Part shown: in pieces, positions 1 through 8,995 of the stretch | Position numbering within the stretch: the stretch's first letter is position 1 | Layout of the letters: every line of letters begins with the position of its first letter | Assembly (NCBI GenBank): GCA_003161435.1 | Contig: PMOS01000034.1 | Location: 86,588 to 132,404 of the forward strand | DNA from: Vulcanimicrobiota bacterium | GTDB lineage: Bacteria; Vulcanimicrobiota; Vulcanimicrobiia; Vulcanimicrobiales; Vulcanimicrobiaceae | Direction of reading: 5' to 3' | Length of the DNA: 45,817 bases | The notes under the pieces: model-generated | What the model was told of the DNA's origin: nothing | The model's database searches: none | Seen by the model: only the letters and a program-made list of their open reading frames with translations | Position numbers and translations under genes: made by a program

Positions 1-1416
1 GCCGGCAACCCGTGGCTGCAAGACGGCGTCGGCGAGGCCATGATCGTCGGCGCTTCGACCGAAGTGATCGCCGGCGAAGGGTTCATCGTCACGGCCGGCG
101 CGATCGACGCGCACGTGCACTTCATCTGTCCGCAGCAGATCGACGCATCGTTGTCGAGCGGCGTGACGACGATCATCGGCGGCGGCACCGGTCCCGCGTC
201 GGGGACGAAGGCGACGACGTGCACGCCCGGCGCGTGGCACATTGCGCGGATGCTCGAAGCGTTCGACTCGCTGCCGGTGAACGTCGGCCTGCTCGGAAAA
301 GGCAACGCTTCGGGCGAGGAAGCCCTGCGCGAGCAGGTCGCCGCGGGCGCGTGCGCGCTGAAGCTGCACGAGGACTGGGGCTCGACACCCGCCGCGATCG
401 ACACCGCGCTGCGGGTCGCCGACGAAACCGACGTGCAGGTCGCGATCCACACCGACACGCTCAACGAGATGGGCTTCGTCGAGGAAACCTTGCGCGCCAT
501 CGCCGGCCGAACGATCCACACGTATCACACCGAGGGCGCGGGCGGCGGCCACGCGCCGGACATCATTCGCGTCGCCGGCGAAGCGTACGTGCTGCCGTCG
601 TCGACCAACCCGACGCGGCCGTACACGGTCAACACCCTCGCCGAGCACCTCGACATGCTGATGGTGTGCCATCATCTCGATCCGCTGATCCCCGAGGACG
701 TGGCCTTCGCGGACTCGCGGATCCGCGGCGAGACGATCGCCGCCGAGGATATCCTGCACGACCTCGGTGCGCTCAGCATGATCAGCTCCGATTCGCAAGC
801 GATGGGGCGCGTCGGCGAGGTCGTCATGCGCACCTGGCAAACGGCGCACAAGATGCGCGAGCAGCGCGGGCCGCTCCCCGGTGAGCGCGACGGCTGCGAC
901 AACGAGCGCGTGAAGCGCTACGTCGCGAAGTACACGATCAACCCGGCGATCGCCCACGGCATGGCGCACGAGATCGGTTCGGTCACCCCCGGCAAGCTCG
1001 CCGACTTGGTCGTATGGCATCCCGCGTTCTTCGGCTTTCGGCCCGAACTCGTCATCAAGGGCGGCGCGATCGCCTGGGCCGCGATGGGAGATCCCGGCGC
1101 GTCGATCCCGACCCCGCAGCCGGTTCGGATGCGCCCGATGTGGGGTGCGTTCGGCGCCGCTCCGCAAGGTATCGCGCTCACCTTCGTGTCGCAGCTCGCG
1201 CTCGAGCACGGCGTCGCCGAACGCTCTCGGAGCGCGCGCCGCTTCGTCGCCGTGCGCGGCTGCCGAACGATCGGCAAGCGCGACATGGTGCGTAACGACG
1301 CTACCCCGCGGATCACGGTCGACCCGCGCACGTACGACGTGCACGCTGACGGCGAGCTGTTGACCTGCGAGCCCGCAACGACGTTACCCCTCGCCCAGCG
1401 GTACGCGCTGTTTTGA
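1..1416 (+). CDS. ureC: Urease subunit alpha, C-terminal 471 codons (5' end outside window)
   Basis: Nickel metallohydrolase subunit that hydrolyses urea to ammonia and carbamate in the cytoplasm. The reading frame is open from base 1, so the gene is cut by the window edge; about 96 residues are missing judged from the position of the first metal-binding histidines. Visible active-site elements in order: HVHF nickel ligands (residues 38-41 of the fragment), the LKLHEDWG segment with the lysine that is carbamylated in this family, the IHTDTLNE and HTEGAGGGH histidines, the mobile-flap motif MVCHHLD and the SSDSQAMGR aspartate ligand. The end, LAQRYALF, is the usual UreC terminus. All catalytic residues in the visible part are intact. 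ureE follows with a TTGA overlap. ureA and ureB are expected just upstream, outside the window. Confidence 0.97.
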   Translation, partial: AGNPWLQDGVGEAMIVGASTEVIAGEGFIVTAGAIDAHVHFICPQQIDASLSSGVTTIIGGGTGPASGTKATTCTPGAWHIARMLEAFDSLPVNVGLLGKGNASGEEALREQVAAGACALKLHEDWGSTPAAIDTALRVADETDVQVAIHTDTLNEMGFVEETLRAIAGRTIHTYHTEGAGGGHAPDIIRVAGEAYVLPSSTNPTRPYTVNTLAEHLDMLMVCHHLDPLIPEDVAFADSRIRGETIAAEDILHDLGALSMISSDSQAMGRVGEVVMRTWQTAHKMREQRGPLPGERDGCDNERVKRYVAKYTINPAIAHGMAHEIGSVTPGKLADLVVWHPAFFGFRPELVIKGGAIAWAAMGDPGASIPTPQPVRMRPMWGAFGAAPQGIALTFVSQLALEHGVAERSRSARRFVAVRGCRTIGKRDMVRNDATPRITVDPRTYDVHADGELLTCEPATTLPLAQRYALF

Positions 1417-1871
1417 GCCTCTCGGTGCTCGCCGAGCCGCTGGGGAACCTCGCCGACTTTCCGATCGGTGAGCGACGGCTGGAACGCGTTATCGTCCGCA
1501 GCGACGAGCTGGCGAAGCGGATCGTTCGCTTGGCGACGAGCGCCGGCGACATCGGCTTGCGCTTCGACGGCGAAAGCCGGTTGCGCGACGGCGACGTCGT
1601 GTTCGCCGACACGCATCTCGTCGTCGCCGCGGCGGTGATCCCGGACGACGTGCTCGTCATGTGTCCGGGCTCGATCGCCGCCGCGATCGATCTCGCCCAC
1701 GCGCTCGGCAACCGGCACCTGCCCGTGCTGCGCGAGGGCGACGTCATCGTCGTGCGTTTCGACCCGCTGCTCGAAGCGCTCGCCGAGCAACACGGCGTCC
1801 CGGTCACGCGCGAAGCGCGCATCGTGACCCGCCCGTTTCTTCACGCGCACGCGCCGCACCAGCATGACTGA
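1413..1871 (+). CDS. ureE: Urease accessory protein UreE (nickel metallochaperone)
   Basis: UreE binds Ni(II) and delivers it to the UreG/UreF/UreD-urease complex. The 152-residue protein has the two-domain UreE layout: an N-terminal substrate-binding-like half and a C-terminal half with the conserved LGNRHLPV segment. It ends in a short His-rich tail ([10 protein letters not shown]) that can add nickel sites; it is much shorter than the polyhistidine tails of some UreE proteins. The start is a TTG whose last two bases lie in the ureC stop (TTGA), which suggests translational coupling. The stop overlaps the ureF start by 8 bases. Confidence 0.93.
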   Translation: MSLSVLAEPLGNLADFPIGERRLERVIVRSDELAKRIVRLATSAGDIGLRFDGESRLRDGDVVFADTHLVVAAAVIPDDVLVMCPGSIAAAIDLAHALGNRHLPVLREGDVIVVRFDPLLEALAEQHGVPVTREARIVTRPFLHAHAPHQHD

Positions 1872-2538
1872 CCTCTGCGGCTTGCTGCAACTCGCCGACG
1901 GCGCATTTCCGGCAGGGTCGTTCGGCCACTCGTTCGGTTTGGAAACCGCGATCGCCGCCGGACGTGTGTGCGACGGTTCGACGCTCGAGGCGTGGATCGC
2001 GTCGTACGTCGTCGACGGCTGCGCGACGCTGGACGGAGGTGCAATCGCCCTCGCCTTGCACGAGCGCGTACCCGTGCGCGCGCTCGACGCGCGCGTTGCG
2101 GCGGCGCAGCCCAACGAAGAGATTCGGCGCGCCAACCGGCACCTGGCGCGGGCCACGCTCGACACCTACGACGCGATCGGGATCGGCGGTCCGGATATTG
2201 CGGCGTATGCCGGCGACGTCGCCGCCGGCATCTCGGCCGGGACGCACGCATTGGCGGCCGGGCTGGGTTTCCGGGCGATCGGCGCGAGCGTGCCCGAAGC
2301 GCTCGAAGCGTACGCGGCGATGTTGGTCGGGGGGTGCGTCTCGGTCGCGGCGCGCGGCGTCCCGCTCGGACAGCGCGTCGCCGCGCGAACCCGCCGGCGG
2401 TTGGCTCAGGCCGTCCACGCCTTCGTCGACCGCGCGCTGGCGGTGCGTGACCTCGACGAGCTGCGCTCGTCGGCGATCGCGTGCGAGATCGACGGTCTGC
2501 GCCACCGCACGTTACCCGCGCGGCTGTTCGCGTCGTGA
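1864..2538 (+). CDS. ureF: Urease accessory protein UreF
   Basis: UreF is the all-helical scaffold that, with UreD and UreG, forms the pre-activation complex on apo-urease and is thought to gate GTP hydrolysis by UreG. The 224-residue protein has the typical N-terminus [20 protein letters not shown], followed by the Ala-rich helical body and a C-terminal HRTLPARLF segment. The ATG at 1864 lies inside the end of ureE, and the stop overlaps the GTG of ureG by 4 bases (GTGA). Length and gene order are normal for the family. Confidence 0.95.
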   Translation: MTDLCGLLQLADGAFPAGSFGHSFGLETAIAAGRVCDGSTLEAWIASYVVDGCATLDGGAIALALHERVPVRALDARVAAAQPNEEIRRANRHLARATLDTYDAIGIGGPDIAAYAGDVAAGISAGTHALAAGLGFRAIGASVPEALEAYAAMLVGGCVSVAARGVPLGQRVAARTRRRLAQAVHAFVDRALAVRDLDELRSSAIACEIDGLRHRTLPARLFAS

Positions 2539-3146
2539 GCGCCGTGCGGGTCGGGATCGGCGGACCAGTCGGCGCGGGCAAGACCGCGCTGGTCGAGCGA
2601 CTGGCCCGTGCGCTGTGGCCGCGCGTCGCGATGGCCGTGGTGACGAACGACATCTACACGCAAGAGGACGCGCAGATCTTGGTGCGCAGCGGTTGTCTTC
2701 CCGCCGAGCGCATCGTCGGCGTCGAGACGGGCGGCTGCCCGCACACCGCGATCCGCGAGGACGCCTCGATGAACCTGCAGGCGATCGCCGACCTCGAGCA
2801 CCGCTTTCCCGGACTCGAGCTCGTGCTGATCGAGAGCGGCGGTGACAACTTGGCCGCGACCTTCAGCCCCGAGCTCGCCGACGTGACCGTCTACGTGATC
2901 GATGTCGCCGGCGGTGACAAGATCCCGGCCAAGGGCGGCCCGGGGATCACGCGCGCGGACCTGCTGGTGATCAACAAAGTCGATCTGGCGCCGTTGGTCG
3001 GGGCCGACCTCGAACGGATGCGCCGCGACGCGACGGCGGCTCGACGTGACCGGCCCATCGTGTTCACCGATCTTCGTTCCGGCGTGAACGCAGACGATGT
3101 GGTTCGCTTCGTCGAGCGCGCCGCGCTGTTGGACGGCGTCCGATAG
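2535..3146 (+). CDS. ureG: Urease accessory GTPase UreG
   Basis: SIMIBI-class GTPase that powers nickel insertion into urease. With GTG at 2535 the product is 203 residues, the usual UreG length. Motifs: P-loop GPVGAGKT at residues 10-17, the metal-binding CPH in GGCPHTAI, the [15 protein letters not shown] switch region and the NKVD guanine-specificity motif. An in-frame start upstream (2481) would add 18 residues unlike UreG and would lie deep within ureF; the GTGA overlap with the ureF stop decides for 2535. The TAG stop overlaps a possible AUA start of ureD. Confidence 0.96.
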   Translation: MSAVRVGIGGPVGAGKTALVERLARALWPRVAMAVVTNDIYTQEDAQILVRSGCLPAERIVGVETGGCPHTAIREDASMNLQAIADLEHRFPGLELVLIESGGDNLAATFSPELADVTVYVIDVAGGDKIPAKGGPGITRADLLVINKVDLAPLVGADLERMRRDATAARRDRPIVFTDLRSGVNADDVVRFVERAALLDGVR

Positions 3147-3955
3147 CCGCCGGCGGAACGCTCGAGCTGCGGGCATCGCGTGACGGCGCGCGCACCGTGC
3201 TGCGGCGGGTGCGCTACGACGGCGTGATGCGCTGCAGCCGCGCCTTCGACCATGGCGGGACGGCGTTGGTGGTGACCTCGCAGCTCGGTCCCGGCGTCGT
3301 GCGCGGCGACCGCCTCGAGCTGCGCGGAACGCTCGACGAGAACGCGCGTCTGATCGTCACCGCACAGGCCGCGACGCGCATCCTGGGCGGCGCGCAGCTT
3401 GCCTCGAGCTACGCGCGCTGGGACGTCGAGCCCCACGCGCAGCTGCAGTTGATCGGCGAGCCGCTCGTCGCGAGTGAGGGCGGCCGGTACGAAGCGACTC
3501 AACGGGTCGCGCTCGCGCGTGGTGCGCGCGTCCTGATCAGCGACGCCGCTCGTGCGCCGGCCGACTGCGAGGTTCGGTTGCGGACCATCATCGAGATCGA
3601 GGGCGTCGAGTCGCTGTACGACGCGGTCGACGTCCAATGCACGGCGCCGGCCGCATTCGGAACGCTCGCGCTCTTCGGCCTGAACGGTGCCGAGGTCGCG
3701 CGCACGACCGCGCTGCTCGACGAGCTGTGCGCCGATGTTCCCGACGCGCAGGCCGGCGTTGGTGCGTATCCGCGCGGCGTCCTCGTGCGCGTGCTGGCCG
3801 ATTCGCTCTGGCCCGTGTGCGCGGCGTTGGCGCATCTGCGCGACGCGCTCGGCGTCGTCCTCTTGGACCGCTGGCCCGACGACGACGAATCGGAGATGAT
3901 CCATTTGTCGAATGACGGGCGGTCGTCGCCCCGATACGATGCTTTGAAATCTTGA
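3143..3955 (+). CDS. ureD: Urease accessory protein UreD/UreH; start codon uncertain, possibly AUA
   Basis: UreD is the platform protein of the urease activation complex and contains a tunnel for nickel. The frame shows a UreD body (for example [15 protein letters not shown] and [14 protein letters not shown] segments). The first conventional start, GTG at 3197, would cut off residues that look like a genuine UreD N-terminus ([17 protein letters not shown]), which are encoded from about 3152. No ATG, GTG or TTG exists in this frame between about 3060 and 3197. An ATA at 3143-3145 overlaps the ureG stop as ATAG, mirroring the TTGA and GTGA junctions elsewhere in this operon, so I place the start there. 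Alternative: GTG 3197 with a shortened protein. Family assignment is firmer than the start. Confidence 0.85.
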   Translation: MAAGGTLELRASRDGARTVLRRVRYDGVMRCSRAFDHGGTALVVTSQLGPGVVRGDRLELRGTLDENARLIVTAQAATRILGGAQLASSYARWDVEPHAQLQLIGEPLVASEGGRYEATQRVALARGARVLISDAARAPADCEVRLRTIIEIEGVESLYDAVDVQCTAPAAFGTLALFGLNGAEVARTTALLDELCADVPDAQAGVGAYPRGVLVRVLADSLWPVCAALAHLRDALGVVLLDRWPDDDESEMIHLSNDGRSSPRYDALKS

Positions 3956-6840
3956 CGCGGCCGTCTACGGCGGCGCGCGGCACCATTCGAGGGACGACGT
4001 TGATCTTCGACCTCCGTCGCCGCGCCTTTGCCGCGGTGCTGGCTTTGTGTTTCGTCGCCGCCGCCGGCGCGCCGGGTTCGGCGGAGTCCGGAACCGCGGT
4101 CGTCGCGCAAGCCGATGCGCAGCACGGCGTGCTGACGGGAACGGTGAAGACCGGCGGCGGCACGCCACTGGCGGGAGCGAGCGTGAGCGCCGTGGGTCCG
4201 ACGAAGGCCCTCGCGACAACGGGTGCGGACGGCGCGTTCACGCTCACCCTCGGTCCCGGGGTCTACCAGATCGCCGTCGCGCACGGGGGATTTCAGGCGA
4301 CCTCGCTCAACGACGTTGTCGTCGTCGCAGGTACATCCCAGCCCCTGAACGTGACGCTGTCCGAAGAGAGCCTCTCGTCATTGCGGACGATCGGCCGCGT
4401 GACGACGAGCGCGCGTGGAAGCGGCAGCAGCATCAACACCGGCACCGCGACCTCGAATTACGTGAACGCGCAAGCGTTTACGAACCTCGCGAACCCCGAG
4501 ATGAACACGGTGCTCGAGCGAATTCCCGACGTCACCGTCGAGCACATGGGCAGCCAGCAAGACACATCGATCATCGTCGGCGGCCTGCAGCCGTACGAGA
4601 CGCAGGTCCTCATCGACGGGCATCCGATCGCGCTGGGCCAATACGGTGTGTGGCTGAACCATTTGTTCCCCACGTACCTGATCGGCGGCCTGGAGACGCA
4701 GTCCGGTCCGGGCAACACGACGCCGTTCGCGAACATTGCGGTCGGCGGCACGGCCAACATCCTCACCCCGGGCTTCACGACGCGTCCCACCTCCGAGCTC
4801 ATCACCGGCGTCGACAGCTACTCTTCGCAATTCTCGAACTTGCTGGCGACCGGCTCCGCGGGCCGCCTGCAGTACGTCGTCGCGGCCGGCACCGGCGGCA
4901 GCAACGGACCGTACTTCAAGAAGCCGGGCTGCGCTGTCGCGGAAGACTACGCGACGATCGCGAACTCGACGACCTCGTCGGGAATCGTGCAGTTCTGCGG
5001 CGACATGAGTGGATCGCTCTACACGCGCGGCGAGCTCCTCAAGCTCCGCTACAACTTCACGCCGAGCACGTCGTTCGAGTTCGGCTACGTCGGATCGTTC
5101 GGGGGCTATTCACCTCAGGGCGCCGCGTGGGGCAACGCCTTGGGCCCGACGGTGATCGAGAGCTGCATGGTCGGCGCTCCCTTGCAGTGCACGAACCCGG
5201 CCAACATGAACCTCGTCGGCAAGACGATCACCGGATACAGCTGGTATCCCGGCACCGAGATCACCAATACGCAGCAGATCTTCACCGCCGAGTTCCGCAC
5301 GTCGATCGGCAACAACACGCTGCTGGTGCGGCCCTACATCGGCTCGATCCAGCCGGAGTCCTACGATGGAACGAATGAGGGCTACTACCCGTCGTTCTGG
5401 TCTCCTCCCGGAACGACGCCGAGCCTCGGGCCCGGCGTGCCGATCCCGCCCGGCGGGCTTCCGGCGCCCAACACGTTCGAGTCGACTACGTGCCCGCCGG
5501 GAACGATCTACAGCTACTCGCAGATCAACAGCCCGCAGAACACGATCGTCTCGGTCAACGGTCAGGAAGAATGCTTCCAATATCCCTACACGTTCTACGA
5601 GCAGGATAAGCTGTACGGCACGACGTTCTCGCTGATCCACCCGTTCGGCGACAACTCGCTCACCTTTACGTACGACTTCCACGGCCAGAGCACGTTCGCG
5701 TACGCAAACACGCCGAGCAACGTTACGGTGCCGCTCTCCAGCAACCGCTATTCCACGTTCTCACTCACCGGCGACATCCACGCGGCGCGCAATCTCGCCC
5801 TCGACTTCGGCTTGTACAACGTGAACTGGAGCGTCACCGGACAACAGGCGGAGGTCGACGCGAACGGCAACCCCGTGCTGGATGCCAATGGGAACCCGAT
5901 CATCCGAGGTCTGTTCCGCAAGGTCTCACGCTTCGATCCGCATCTCGCTCTGGTGTTTCGGCCCGATCGCAACGATTCGTTTCGTGCGGCATGGGGAACC
6001 TCGGAAACCTTTCCGTTCGTGGGTGACGTGAGCGGCACTGCGGCGTATCAGCCGTACGCGCAATCGGCGCCACTCTATACGCTGGGAATCTTCACCGAGA
6101 AGTCGCCGAACCTGCAGCCGGAGTATAGCTCAGCGTTCTCGGTCGGAGCCGACCATCGCTTCCGCAGCGGCGCGGTGCTCAGCGCCGACCTGCAGTACAC
6201 GATCGTGCACGACGTGTTCCAGCAGCTCACGCTGGCGGAAAACACGACCTTCCAGGGGAACACCGGCGTACTGGGCATCTTCACGCCGATCAACGTTGCC
6301 CGGCTCAACTCGCAGGTCGCGACGGTCAAGTACACCTACGCACCGATCTTTGGATTGGGCTATTCGCTCTCGGTCGGCGCCGACCGTTCCATCCTCAGCG
6401 GCATCCCGGCCGCCGCGTACAACGGTAGCGCGGGCTTCCCGGTCAACAACGTGCAGATGTGCGGCAACGGCTTGTTCACGCCCGGCCTGGCGACGTGCAT
6501 CCCATACCTGAAGGCCTACGGGCACATCGACTACACCTGGAGGAACGGAGATTACGCCGGACTCGGCATCGACTACGAAGGCAAGAACAACGCGTACTAT
6601 CAGCCACCCTTCGCGCAGGTCGACTTGGTGCTGCATCATCCGATCAACAAGATGCTCGAGCTCCAAGTCTCGGTGCAGAACCTGCTCAACACGAACGCGT
6701 TCAGCGACCTCCCCGCGCCCAATGCCGGCGTCCCGATCGTGGCCGAGACGTCCAGCGGCCTGACGACCTACTCGTCCACCCTCCTGACGGCGCCCCCGCG
6801 GACGTTCCGCCTGCAGCTGCGCGCGCACATGGGCCGCTAG
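3952..6840 (+). CDS. TonB-dependent outer-membrane receptor coupled to the urease operon
   Basis: Large outer-membrane beta-barrel receptor of 962 residues. Order: signal peptide (hydrophobic core FAAVLALCFVAAAGA, cleavage likely after GSA), a carboxypeptidase-regulatory-like beta-sandwich (GVLTGTVKTGGGTPLAGASV through about residue 135), a plug domain (VLERIPDVTVEHMG, QVLIDGHPIALGQ, GGTANILTPG), then the barrel. The TTG at 3952 overlaps the ureD stop (TTGA); TTG at 4000 is an alternative that would shorten the N-terminus. Coupling to ureD suggests uptake of something urease needs. Nickel or a nickel chelate is the obvious guess, since TonB receptors for nickel are known in ureolytic bacteria, but the substrate cannot be read from sequence. 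No TonB/ExbBD genes are nearby. Confidence 0.9.
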   Translation: MTRPSTAARGTIRGTTLIFDLRRRAFAAVLALCFVAAAGAPGSAESGTAVVAQADAQHGVLTGTVKTGGGTPLAGASVSAVGPTKALATTGADGAFTLTLGPGVYQIAVAHGGFQATSLNDVVVVAGTSQPLNVTLSEESLSSLRTIGRVTTSARGSGSSINTGTATSNYVNAQAFTNLANPEMNTVLERIPDVTVEHMGSQQDTSIIVGGLQPYETQVLIDGHPIALGQYGVWLNHLFPTYLIGGLETQSGPGNTTPFANIAVGGTANILTPGFTTRPTSELITGVDSYSSQFSNLLATGSAGRLQYVVAAGTGGSNGPYFKKPGCAVAEDYATIANSTTSSGIVQFCGDMSGSLYTRGELLKLRYNFTPSTSFEFGYVGSFGGYSPQGAAWGNALGPTVIESCMVGAPLQCTNPANMNLVGKTITGYSWYPGTEITNTQQIFTAEFRTSIGNNTLLVRPYIGSIQPESYDGTNEGYYPSFWSPPGTTPSLGPGVPIPPGGLPAPNTFESTTCPPGTIYSYSQINSPQNTIVSVNGQEECFQYPYTFYEQDKLYGTTFSLIHPFGDNSLTFTYDFHGQSTFAYANTPSNVTVPLSSNRYSTFSLTGDIHAARNLALDFGLYNVNWSVTGQQAEVDANGNPVLDANGNPIIRGLFRKVSRFDPHLALVFRPDRNDSFRAAWGTSETFPFVGDVSGTAAYQPYAQSAPLYTLGIFTEKSPNLQPEYSSAFSVGADHRFRSGAVLSADLQYTIVHDVFQQLTLAENTTFQGNTGVLGIFTPINVARLNSQVATVKYTYAPIFGLGYSLSVGADRSILSGIPAAAYNGSAGFPVNNVQMCGNGLFTPGLATCIPYLKAYGHIDYTWRNGDYAGLGIDYEGKNNAYYQPPFAQVDLVLHHPINKMLELQVSVQNLLNTNAFSDLPAPNAGVPIVAETSSGLTTYSSTLLTAPPRTFRLQLRAHMGR

Positions 6841-6875
6841 AGGCAGGGGCCTCGCCGCCTGGCGAAGGGGGCGAG

Positions 6876-7757
6876 GTGGTGGATCGGGGCGAGTGGCCGG
6901 CGTTGCCGCTGACCGCGTGGCGCGAGACGCGCGACACGCTGCACATGTACACGCAGATCGTGGGAAAGATCCGGCTTGCCCTCGCGCCGTTGGAGCGCGA
7001 GTGGGCGAACGTGCCGCTGTACCTGAGCCCGCGCGGCTTCACGACCAGCGCGATGCCCTACGGCGAGCAGCTGCTGCAGATCGACTTCGACTTTTTCCGG
7101 CACGCGATCGACATTACATCGAGCGATGGGCGCGCCCGTTCGATCGCGCTTCTGCCGGCGCGTTGCGTCGCCGACATCTATGCGGAGATCATGGCGGCGC
7201 TGGTCGCGCTCGACGCGCATGTCAAGATTTGGCCGATGGCCGTCGAGGTCGCCAATCCCACGCGCTGCGACGAAGACCGGGTGCACGCATCGTACGACCC
7301 GGAGTACGTGCAGCGGTTCTGTCAGGCATTGGCGCGCATCGGTTCGGTGTTCATCGAGTATCGCGCGCCGTACCGCCGCCGGCACACGCTCGTGCAGTTC
7401 TTTTGGGGGTCGTTCGATCTGGCCTACGGGCGGTTCTCGGGGCGCGACGCGGACCCGCCGCCGAACGTCGATACGATGATGCGCATCGCGATGGATGCGC
7501 AGGAGATCGCCGCCGGCTTCTGGCCCGGCGACGATCGTTTCCCGGAGCCGGCCTTCTATTGTTACGCGTATCCGAAGCCGGCGGGGATCGAGGAGGCGAC
7601 GATCCGCCCCGCTGCGGCGGGTTGGCACGCGGGCTTGGGTGAGTTCGTGCTGCGGTACGACGACGTTCGCACGGCACCGTCGCCGCGCGCCGCGCTGCTC
7701 GATTTCCTCACCAGCACCTACGATGCGGCATCGAAGCTTGCCGGCTGGGATCCTTGA
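6876..7757 (+). CDS. DUF5996 family protein
   Basis: Uncharacterised cytoplasmic family. No signal peptide or membrane segment is seen in the 293-residue product. Features matching DUF5996 are WPALPLTAWRETRDTLH near the start, PRGFTTSAMPYG, IDFDFFRHAIDI, ASYDPEYVQRF, and the hallmark FFWGSFDLAYGRFSGR. GTG at 6876 or 6879 is chosen because the alignment begins just after it and a purine-rich stretch precedes it; the open frame extending further upstream overlaps the receptor gene and is not coding-like. It lies 35 bases after the TonB receptor, and its stop overlaps the prpF-like gene as TTGA, so the two are probably co-translated. The role is unknown. Confidence 0.85.
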   Translation: MVDRGEWPALPLTAWRETRDTLHMYTQIVGKIRLALAPLEREWANVPLYLSPRGFTTSAMPYGEQLLQIDFDFFRHAIDITSSDGRARSIALLPARCVADIYAEIMAALVALDAHVKIWPMAVEVANPTRCDEDRVHASYDPEYVQRFCQALARIGSVFIEYRAPYRRRHTLVQFFWGSFDLAYGRFSGRDADPPPNVDTMMRIAMDAQEIAAGFWPGDDRFPEPAFYCYAYPKPAGIEEATIRPAAAGWHAGLGEFVLRYDDVRTAPSPRAALLDFLTSTYDAASKLAGWDP

Positions 7758-8950
7758 GCGTGCGAGGCGCGACGTTTCCGGCCGTGTTCATGCGTGGCGG
7801 CACCAGCAAGGGGATCTTTTTCCGCGCCGGGGTGCTGCCCGACGACCCCGCATTGCGCGACCCGATCCTGCTGGCGGTGCTCGGCAGTCCGGATCCCTAC
7901 AATCGCCAGATCGACGGCCTCGGCGGCGCGAGCTCGAGCACGAGCAAAGCGGTTATCGTCGGTCCGTCGCAGCGTGCCGATGCGGACGTCGACTATCTGT
8001 TCGCGCAAGTCGGCGTCGATCGCGCGGTCGTCGATTACTCCGGGAATTGCGGTAACCTGTCCGGCGCCGTCGGACCGTTCGCGATCTCGCAGGGCTTCGT
8101 GGAACCCGTTGAGGGAATCACCGTCGTGCGCATCTGGCAGGTGAACACGAGCCGGCTCATCATCGCGCACGTCCCCGTGCACGACGGCGAGCCGCTCGAA
8201 GAGGGTGAGTTTTGGCTCGACGGCGTGCCGTCACCCGGCGCCGAGATCGAGGTCGACTTCGTCGATCCGGGCGGCTCGCTGACGGGCGCGCTGCTGCCGA
8301 CCGGCAATGCCGTCGACGAGCTCGACGTCGCGGGTGTCGGACGCATCCGCGCGACGCTGCTCGACGCGGCGACGGCGATGGTGTTCGTCACGGCGGCCGA
8401 TCTGGGTCTCACCGGCGTCGAGTTGCGCGGGGACATCGACGGCGACGTCGCCCTGTCGGCAAGAGTCGAAGCGATCCGCGCGCACGCGGCGGTCGCGATG
8501 GGTCTCGCTGCGACCGTCGGCGAGGCGACGGCGCGCCGGCCGGCGACGCCGAAGATCGCGTTCGTTTCGCCGACGCGCGCGCACGTCGCGTCGGGCGGTG
8601 CGGCGATCGAAGCGGACGATGTCGACTTCGTCGCCCGGGTGTTTTCGATGGGGACACTGCACCATGCGTACGTCGCGACCGGAGCCGTCGCCACCGCCGT
8701 CGCGGCAGTTCTTCCCGGTACCGTCGTCAACGAGGTGTCGCCGTTCGGCGTCGACCGTGCCGCGAGCGTGCGTTTCGCGCACGCGTCGGGCGTGGTCCGC
8801 ATCGGCGCTGCCGTCGAGGAACGTGACGGCGCGTGGCATGCGCGCAACGTCCGGGTGAGCCGTACCGCCCGGCGCATCATGGCGGGCGAGGTATACGTGC
8901 CGAGCTCGGCGCTTGGCGGTTCGCTCGCGACGACCAGGACTTCGACCTAG
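7754..8950 (+). CDS. PrpF family isomerase (methylaconitate/oxalomesaconate type)
   Basis: PrpF proteins are diaminopimelate-epimerase-fold enzymes that shift double bonds in tricarboxylates such as 2-methylaconitate or 4-oxalomesaconate. The 398-residue protein has the family hallmarks: MRGGTSKGIFF near the N-terminus, GSPDPYNRQIDGLGGASSST, SKAVIV with the catalytic lysine, and SGNCGNLSGAVGPFA with the catalytic cysteine. Key residues are intact. No prpB/prpC/acnD or gallate-pathway partner is visible, so the substrate is open. The TTG start overlaps the DUF5996 stop. A TRAP-type binding protein follows 45 bases downstream, which fits a role in using an imported carboxylate. Confidence 0.9.
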   Translation: MSVRGATFPAVFMRGGTSKGIFFRAGVLPDDPALRDPILLAVLGSPDPYNRQIDGLGGASSSTSKAVIVGPSQRADADVDYLFAQVGVDRAVVDYSGNCGNLSGAVGPFAISQGFVEPVEGITVVRIWQVNTSRLIIAHVPVHDGEPLEEGEFWLDGVPSPGAEIEVDFVDPGGSLTGALLPTGNAVDELDVAGVGRIRATLLDAATAMVFVTAADLGLTGVELRGDIDGDVALSARVEAIRAHAAVAMGLAATVGEATARRPATPKIAFVSPTRAHVASGGAAIEADDVDFVARVFSMGTLHHAYVATGAVATAVAAVLPGTVVNEVSPFGVDRAASVRFAHASGVVRIGAAVEERDGAWHARNVRVSRTARRIMAGEVYVPSSALGGSLATTRTST

Positions 8951-8995
8951 CCGAGCGAACGGCGTCGCGTCGAGCAGACCGCTCTGGAGGCGACA

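Noticed and set aside
918..2165. Long open frame on the minus strand opposite ureC-ureF
   Set aside because: Arg/Ala/Ser-rich shadow of GC-rich codons with no domain; the plus-strand urease genes account for the region.
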